From CAZGXI01 sp964529715 (GTDB lineage: Bacteria; Chloroflexota; Anaerolineae; Aggregatilineales; Ch27), in contig CAZGXI010000065.1 in the NCBI GenBank assembly GCA_964529715.1, positions 1 through 8,862 of the forward strand: 8,862 bases of DNA, written 5' to 3'. Each line of letters starts with the position of its first letter. Positions within the stretch are counted from its first letter, which is position 1. Below are positions 5,263 to 8,862 of the stretch, one piece after another. The notes below the pieces were generated by a model. The model was not told the origin of the DNA and made no database searches. It worked only from the letters and a program-made list of their open reading frames with translations. Position numbers and translations under genes: made by a program.

Positions 5263-5667
5263 ATGTACAGCGATCCGATAGCCGATATGCTGACGCGCAT
5301 CCGTAACGCGCTGCTGGCAAAACACACCAGCGTGCCCGTGCCCCATTCCAAACTCAAGGAAGAGATCGCGCGCATCCTGAAAGAAGAAGGCTACGTCGAA
5401 GACTATGAGGTCGGCGATGACAAGCCCGCGCCGATGATCTACATCCGGCTGAAGTACTACGGCGACCGCCGCCACAGCCGCCCCGTGATCACCGGCATCG
5501 AGCGGGTCAGTAGACCAGGGCGGCGCATCTACAACAAGAGCCGCGACCTGCCCTGGGTGCTCAGCGGCATGGGCATCGCCATCGTGTCCACCTCGCAGGG
5601 GATCATGACCGCCCAACAGGCCCGTCGCAAGGGCCTGGGGGGCGAAGTGATCTGCAAGGTGTGGTAA
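5263..5667 (+). CDS. rpsH: 30S ribosomal protein S8
   Basis: This 134-residue protein matches the usual S8 length (about 130-135). S8 is a primary binder of the central domain of 16S rRNA (helix 21) and organises the platform. The start MYSDPIADMLTRIRNAL is diagnostic. The N-terminal domain continues with HSKLKEEIARILKEEGY. The C-terminal RNA-binding domain shows VSRPGRRIY, STSQGIMT (109-116) and ARRKGLGGEVICKVW at the end, where the STS-G-mt motif contacts helix 21. AAGGAGC (5247-5253) serves as the ribosome binding site, 18 bases after rpsN. In E. coli this protein feeds back on the spc operon mRNA. Whether that holds here is not visible, although the leader before rpsN is one place to look. 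Confidence 0.98.
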   Translation: MYSDPIADMLTRIRNALLAKHTSVPVPHSKLKEEIARILKEEGYVEDYEVGDDKPAPMIYIRLKYYGDRRHSRPVITGIERVSRPGRRIYNKSRDLPWVLSGMGIAIVSTSQGIMTAQQARRKGLGGEVICKVW

Positions 5668-5679
5668 GGAAGGGCGACC

Positions 5680-6240
5680 ATGTCTCGGATTGGCAAACAA
5701 CCCATTTCCATCCCGCCCAAAGTCCAGGTTACCATTGACGGCCTGGACGTGACGGTGAAGGGGCCACGCGGCGAACTCAAACAGTCCTTCCACCCAGACA
5801 TCGCCATCACCCAAGACGGCGGTAGGCTGGTCGTTACCCGCCCGTCGGATCAGCGCCATCACCGCGCCTTGCACGGCCTGACGCGCGCCCTGCTCAATAA
5901 CATGGTGCTGGGCGTCAGCCAGGGCTTCCGCCGGGAACTGGAAATCGACGGCGTAGGCTACACCGCCGAAATGCGCGGCGCGAACCTGGTGATGCGGCTG
6001 GGCTTTTCTCACGAAGTGGTGGTCGAGCCGCCTGCCAACATCAAGTTCACCGTCGAAGAGCGCGGGCGCGTGATCATCATCGAGGGCATCGATAAGCAGG
6101 CCGTCGGCCAGGTGGCAGCAGAAGTGCGCGCCTGGCGTCCGCCCGAACCGTACAAGGGCAAGGGCATCCACTATCGCGGCGAAGTGATCCGCCGCAAGGC
6201 CGGGAAGGCTGGCAAGGTCGGCGGTAAAGGGAAGAAATAA
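5680..6240 (+). CDS. rplF: 50S ribosomal protein L6
   Basis: This 186-residue protein is of normal length (about 176-185). L6 binds 23S rRNA at the base of the L7/L12 stalk, near the sarcin-ricin loop and the GTPase factor site. It consists of two copies of the same fold. The start MSRIGKQPISIPPKV (1-15) is the family signature, followed by VTVKGPRGEL in the first repeat and GFRRELEIDGVGYTAEM at the domain join. The second repeat ends in the conserved PEPYKGKGIHYRGE (155-168). The final stretch (about 170-186) is a Lys/Gly-rich tail that contacts rRNA in other species. GGAAGGG (5668-5674) is the ribosome binding site. rplR begins three bases after the stop. Confidence 0.98.
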   Translation: MSRIGKQPISIPPKVQVTIDGLDVTVKGPRGELKQSFHPDIAITQDGGRLVVTRPSDQRHHRALHGLTRALLNNMVLGVSQGFRRELEIDGVGYTAEMRGANLVMRLGFSHEVVVEPPANIKFTVEERGRVIIIEGIDKQAVGQVAAEVRAWRPPEPYKGKGIHYRGEVIRRKAGKAGKVGGKGKK

Positions 6241-6243
6241 GCA

Positions 6244-6615
6244 ATGGGCAAGCACACTAGCGAAAAAGTTGTGGCGCGGGAGCGCCGCCACCGCCGCGTT
6301 CGCGCCCGGCTCTCCGGCACTGCCGAACGGCCTCGCCTGAACGTGTTCCGCAGCAGCGAGCACATCTACGCCCAGGTCATCGACGACGTCAAAGGCCACA
6401 CCCTGCTGTCGGCCTCGACTATCGACCCGGAAGTGCGCGGTCAGCTCAGCGGCAAGACCAAGATCGAGGCGGCGCGCATCGTCGGGCAGGTCGTGGCCCG
6501 GCGCGCCAAAGCCGCTGGCATCACCAGCGTGGTCTTTGATCGCGGCGGCTGGAAATATCATGGGCGCGTCAGGGCGCTGGCCGAGGGCGCGCGCGAAGGC
6601 GGCCTGGAGTTCTAG
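6244..6615 (+). CDS. rplR: 50S ribosomal protein L18
   Basis: This 123-residue protein fits the usual 117-125. L18 binds 5S rRNA with L5 and anchors it to the central protuberance of the 50S. The N-terminal 30 residues are strongly basic (ARERRHRRVRARL), as expected for the 5S-binding tail. RPRLNVFRSSEHIYAQVIDD (29-48) is the core family signature. The rest reads TKIEAARIVGQVVARRAKAAGI and VVFDRGGWKYHGRVRALAEGAREGGLEF (shown here as separate stretches), with FDRGG, YHGR and the final AREGGLEF typical. It begins only three bases after rplF, and GGGAAG (6230-6235), inside the end of rplF, is the likely ribosome binding site. This makes coupling with rplF likely. Confidence 0.97.
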   Translation: MGKHTSEKVVARERRHRRVRARLSGTAERPRLNVFRSSEHIYAQVIDDVKGHTLLSASTIDPEVRGQLSGKTKIEAARIVGQVVARRAKAAGITSVVFDRGGWKYHGRVRALAEGAREGGLEF

Positions 6616-6625
6616 GGAGAAAATC

Positions 6626-7279
6626 ATGACCGCAGGAACACCCAGAGGAAGCAATCGCGGTGGCGGCCCGCGCGGCGGTGGCGACCGGGGCGGCGAGCGC
6701 AACGCCGAACGTGGCGAGCGTGGCCAGCGCCGGGACCGCCGCGAGCGCGAACGCGAGCGCGAGGAAGAACGCGAAGAACTGGACGAGCGCGTGATCGACA
6801 TCACCCGTGTGGCGAAGGTGGTCAAGGGTGGCCGACATTTCGCCTTCCGCACGGTGGTCGTCGTGGGCGACAATCACGGCCATGTCGGCATCGGCATCGG
6901 CAAGAGCCGAGGCGTGCCCGATAGCATCCGCAAAGGCTCCGACCGCGCCCGCCGCACCATGCTGCCAATTGCGCTGTCCGGGACCACCATCCCGCACGAG
7001 GTCATCGGCAAACACGGCGGCGCCATCGTCCTGCTCAAGCCCGCCTCGCCCGGCACGGGCGTCATCGCGGGCGGCGGCGTGCGCGCCGTGCTGGAAGCCG
7101 TCGGCATTCGGGACATCCTGAGCAAGAGCAAGGGCAGTGCCAATGTCCTCAACGTGGCACACGCCACCCTGGACGCGCTGATGCAGCTCAAGAGCGCAGA
7201 AGAACTGGCGACCATCCGGGGCAAGCAGCCCCGCAGCGTCCTGCCGTTCTGGCGGCGCAAGAAGGATGAGGCGAAATGA
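6626..7279 (+). CDS. rpsE: 30S ribosomal protein S5 with long charged N-terminal tail
   Basis: S5 lines the mRNA entry channel with S3 and S4 and affects decoding accuracy. The conserved protein starts near residue 52 (LDERVIDITRVAKVVKGGR, about 52-70) and carries FAFRTVVVVGD, GHVGIGIGKSRGVP, the GVIAGGGVRAVLEAVGI block and KGSANVLNV. Total length is 217 residues, against about 165 in E. coli. The extra 51 residues are low-complexity: Gly/Arg-rich to about 34, then alternating Glu/Arg to about 51. The coding DNA shows GCGAGC-type hexamer repeats (about 6740-6763). I chose the ATG at 6626, preceded by AGGGAGA (6614-6620). The upstream in-frame ATG at 6536 lies deep inside rplR. Arg-rich S5 tails are known in Actinobacteria. 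The last four bases overlap the rpmD start. Confidence 0.95.
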   Translation: MTAGTPRGSNRGGGPRGGGDRGGERNAERGERGQRRDRREREREREEEREELDERVIDITRVAKVVKGGRHFAFRTVVVVGDNHGHVGIGIGKSRGVPDSIRKGSDRARRTMLPIALSGTTIPHEVIGKHGGAIVLLKPASPGTGVIAGGGVRAVLEAVGIRDILSKSKGSANVLNVAHATLDALMQLKSAEELATIRGKQPRSVLPFWRRKKDEAK

Positions 7280-7482
7280 CCGGCGAGAAGACTCTCAAAA
7301 TCACGCTGGTAAAGAGCGCCATCGGCTACAACATCCGCCAGAAACGCACGCTCTACGCGCTGGGCCTGCGCAAGCACCAGCGCACGGTGTTGCTGCCGGA
7401 TAACCCGGCGGTGCGGGGGATGTTGCACGCCGTCGCGCATCTGGTGAGCGTCGAGGAAGTGACGAGCCATGAAACTGCATGA
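7276..7482 (+). CDS. rpmD: 50S ribosomal protein L30
   Basis: This 68-residue protein is near the normal L30 length (about 58-65). L30 is a small ferredoxin-like fold protein on the 50S surface, next to 5S rRNA and domain II of 23S rRNA. The sequence ITLVKSAIGYNIRQ (9-22) and TLYALGLRK (25-33) gives the standard pattern lvkS-IG----q--tl-aLGLrk, followed by the second helix with NPAVRGMLHAVAHLV. The ATG overlaps the rpsE stop in an ATGA arrangement. The 3' end overlaps rplO by 14 bases, so all three genes are probably translationally coupled. The last seven residues (TSHETA region) look unconserved and are encoded in the overlap. L30 is missing in some bacteria, so its presence is informative. 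Confidence 0.96.
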   Translation: MTGEKTLKITLVKSAIGYNIRQKRTLYALGLRKHQRTVLLPDNPAVRGMLHAVAHLVSVEEVTSHETA

Positions 7483-7999
7483 CCTGCGCCCGGCAAAGGG
7501 CGCCAAAAAGAAACCCAAACGCCTGGGGCGCGGCATCAGCGCCGGCGGCGGTAAGACCGCCGGACGTGGAACCAAGGGCCAGGGCGCGCGCAGCGGCGGC
7601 GGGCCAGACGTCTACTTTGAAGGCGGCAACCTGCCCCTGGTGCGGCGGCTGCCCTTCAAACGCGGCTTTACCAACATCTTCCGCACCGAGTACCAGGAAG
7701 TCAACCTGGCCGACTTGGTCGCGCGCTTTGAAAGCGGCGCGGAAGTGACCCCCGCTGCGCTCAAGGCCAAGCGCCTGATCCGCGACGCCGCCGCAGCGGT
7801 GGTCATCCTGGGCCAGGGCGAACTGGACCGCGCGCTGACCGTCCGCGCGCACCGCTTCTCTAAGACGGCGCGCGAAAAAATCGAGGCGGCGGGCGGTACG
7901 GTCGAGGTGTTGCCGCTGGAACTGACCGGGGCGCGGGCGACCATCAAGAAGCTGCGCAAAGAGCAGTTGGCCGCCTTGCGCCAGAAACAGCAGCGATAG
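7469..7999 (+). CDS. rplO: 50S ribosomal protein L15
   Basis: L15 is a late-assembling 50S protein with a long Gly-rich N-terminal extension that threads into 23S rRNA. The start MKLHDLRPAKGAKK (1-14) is diagnostic. The Gly-rich stretch continues with RLGRGISAGGGKTAGRGTKG (18-37) and QGARSGGG. FEGGNLPLVRRLPFKRGF (about 50-67) is the family hallmark. The C-terminal domain ends in KLRKEQLAALRQKQQR. The length of 176 exceeds the usual 145-160. The excess is a basic, probably helical tail after about residue 155. GAGCGTCGAGGAAG (7446-7459) contains the likely ribosome binding site, GAGGAAG, inside rpmD. The start lies 14 bases before the rpmD stop. secY follows after ten bases, as in most bacteria. 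Confidence 0.97.
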   Translation: MKLHDLRPAKGAKKKPKRLGRGISAGGGKTAGRGTKGQGARSGGGPDVYFEGGNLPLVRRLPFKRGFTNIFRTEYQEVNLADLVARFESGAEVTPAALKAKRLIRDAAAAVVILGQGELDRALTVRAHRFSKTAREKIEAAGGTVEVLPLELTGARATIKKLRKEQLAALRQKQQR

Positions 8000-8009
8000 G
8001 AGCTAACCC

Positions 8010-8862
8010 ATGATCGAGGCGCTGCGGAACTCGTTTCGCCTGCCGGACCTGCGCAACAAACTGCTCTACACCCTGTTGATCTTGCTGGTGTACCAGTTTG
8101 CCACGCACGTGCCCGTGCCGGGTGTAAACCGCGAGGCCCTGAATACGGTGTTCAACAGCGAGGGCGCCGGCCTGGTGAACGTGCTTAACCTGCTCTCCGG
8201 CGGGGCGCTGGATAACTTCAGCGTGCTGGCGAACGGCGTGTATCCCTACATCACCGCGTCGATCATCATCACCCTGCTGACGCCGATCATCCCGCAGTTG
8301 GAGGCCCTCGGCAAAGAGCCGGGCGGTCGGGAAAAGATCAACCAGTACACTTACTACCTGGCGATCCCGATGGCGGCCCTGCAATCCTGGGGGCAGATCA
8401 ACATCTTTCGCGGCCTGGCCGGTGGGACCGAGATCATTCAGGGCTTCGGCACCAACGCCCTGATCACGCTCTCGACCATCATCACCATGACCGCCGGGAC
8501 GATGTTCGCCGTCTGGCTGGGCGAGCGTATCACTGAGCAGGGCATTGGGCAGGGGCTGAGCATCATCATCTTCGCCGGGATCGTCGCCAAGACGCCCTAC
8601 AACCTGGGCCGCTTGATCCTGAACAGCCCGAACGCGCTCTACAACGTGGCGGTGTTTGTCATCCTGACCGCCGTCACCGTGCTGGTGATCGTGGTGGTGC
8701 AGGAAGGCACGCGGCGCATCCCGGTGCAGTATGGCAAACGGGTGCGCGGACGCAAGGTCTACGGCGGTGGCAGCACACACGTGCCGCTCAAAGTCAACAC
8801 GGCGGGCATGATCCCGCTGATCTTCGCCCAGAGCATCATCACCTTCCCGGCCATCATCGCCA
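8010..8862 (+). CDS. secY: Preprotein translocase channel subunit SecY, N-terminal part (3' truncated by the window)
   Basis: SecY forms the inner-membrane channel of the Sec translocon with SecE and SecG. The first 284 codons are present and open to the window edge, about two thirds of a usual 420-450-residue protein. Membrane segment 1 spans about residues 16-36 (KLLYTLLILLVYQF, then VPVPGV). The plug region with NLLSGGALDNFS (60-71) and GVYPYITASIIITLLTPIIP (76-95) follow. After the cytosolic loop (EPGGREKINQYTYYL) come further segments at about 114-130, 150-175, 185-200 and 210-230. The conserved cytosolic block RRIPVQY is next, and a new segment starts at MIPLIFAQSII. AGGAGC (7998-8003) lies six bases before the ATG. 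Its place after rplO is the conserved spc-operon arrangement. It is a clear full-length frame so far, with no break. Confidence 0.97.
   Translation, partial: MIEALRNSFRLPDLRNKLLYTLLILLVYQFATHVPVPGVNREALNTVFNSEGAGLVNVLNLLSGGALDNFSVLANGVYPYITASIIITLLTPIIPQLEALGKEPGGREKINQYTYYLAIPMAALQSWGQINIFRGLAGGTEIIQGFGTNALITLSTIITMTAGTMFAVWLGERITEQGIGQGLSIIIFAGIVAKTPYNLGRLILNSPNALYNVAVFVILTAVTVLVIVVVQEGTRRIPVQYGKRVRGRKVYGGGSTHVPLKVNTAGMIPLIFAQSIITFPAIIA

Noticed and set aside
6536..6625. Upstream in-frame extension of rpsE
   Set aside because: It overlaps the conserved end of rplR, and the ATG at 6626 has an AGGGAGA at proper distance.
4678..6873. A 731-codon open frame on the minus strand across rplE to rpsE, the longest open frame in the window
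   Set aside because: It lies fully antisense to six confident ribosomal-protein genes. Its translation is rich in Asp, His, Ala, Leu and Arg with no recognisable domain, as expected for the complement of GC-rich codons that avoid TTA, CTA and TCA.
7944..8780. A 278-codon minus-strand open frame opposite secY
   Set aside because: The plus strand clearly encodes SecY with its membrane segments and conserved motifs. The antisense product is His/Asp/Gln-rich and unrecognisable.

Overview
This window is one continuous stretch of a bacterial S10/spc ribosomal-protein cluster, and every gene is on the + strand. It opens in the last codons of rplD (L4). It then reads rplW, rplB, rpsS, rplV, rpsC, rplP, rpmC, rpsQ, rplN, rplX, rplE, rpsN, rpsH, rplF, rplR, rpsE, rpmD and rplO, and ends inside secY. 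This is the conserved bacterial gene order with nothing missing, inserted or inverted. No tRNA or rRNA gene, IS element, CRISPR array, phage gene or pseudogene was seen. No reading frame is broken.

The sequence is GC-rich by eye, with a strong preference for G or C at third codon positions. A 217-residue S5 with an Arg/Gly/Glu-rich N-terminal tail, a short zinc-type S14, an L24 with two CxxC pairs and the SecY sequence together suggest a GC-rich, non-proteobacterial lineage. The overall look is closest to Chloroflexota (Anaerolineae-like), but this is an impression from remembered families, not a computed placement.

Layout: positions 1-2583 (end of L4 to S3) are tightly packed, with gaps of 1-19 bases. 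An 89-base spacer (2584-2672) with strong, mutually exclusive hairpins precedes rplP. Positions 2673-4923 (L16 to L5) are packed again, with two overlapping starts. A 114-base spacer (4924-5037) holds a near-consensus sigma-70-type promoter and a GC-rich leader hairpin. Positions 5038-8862 (S14 to SecY) form a third compact block, with overlaps at rpsE/rpmD and rpmD/rplO. The longest non-coding stretch is therefore 114 bases.

The products are structural parts of the 30S subunit (S3, S5, S8, S14, S17, S19) and the 50S subunit (L2, L4, L5, L6, L14, L15, L16, L18, L22, L23, L24, L29, L30), plus the channel of the Sec translocon, which docks on the ribosomal exit tunnel beside L23 and L29. Co-transcription should keep subunit assembly balanced. 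The internal promoter would allow the S14-to-SecY part extra or independent expression.

No undescribed biological system is visible. The points most worth a second look are the unusual zinc-ligand spacing in S14 (C-x10-C-x12-C-x2-H), the promoter and leader in front of it, and the structured rpsC-rplP spacer.
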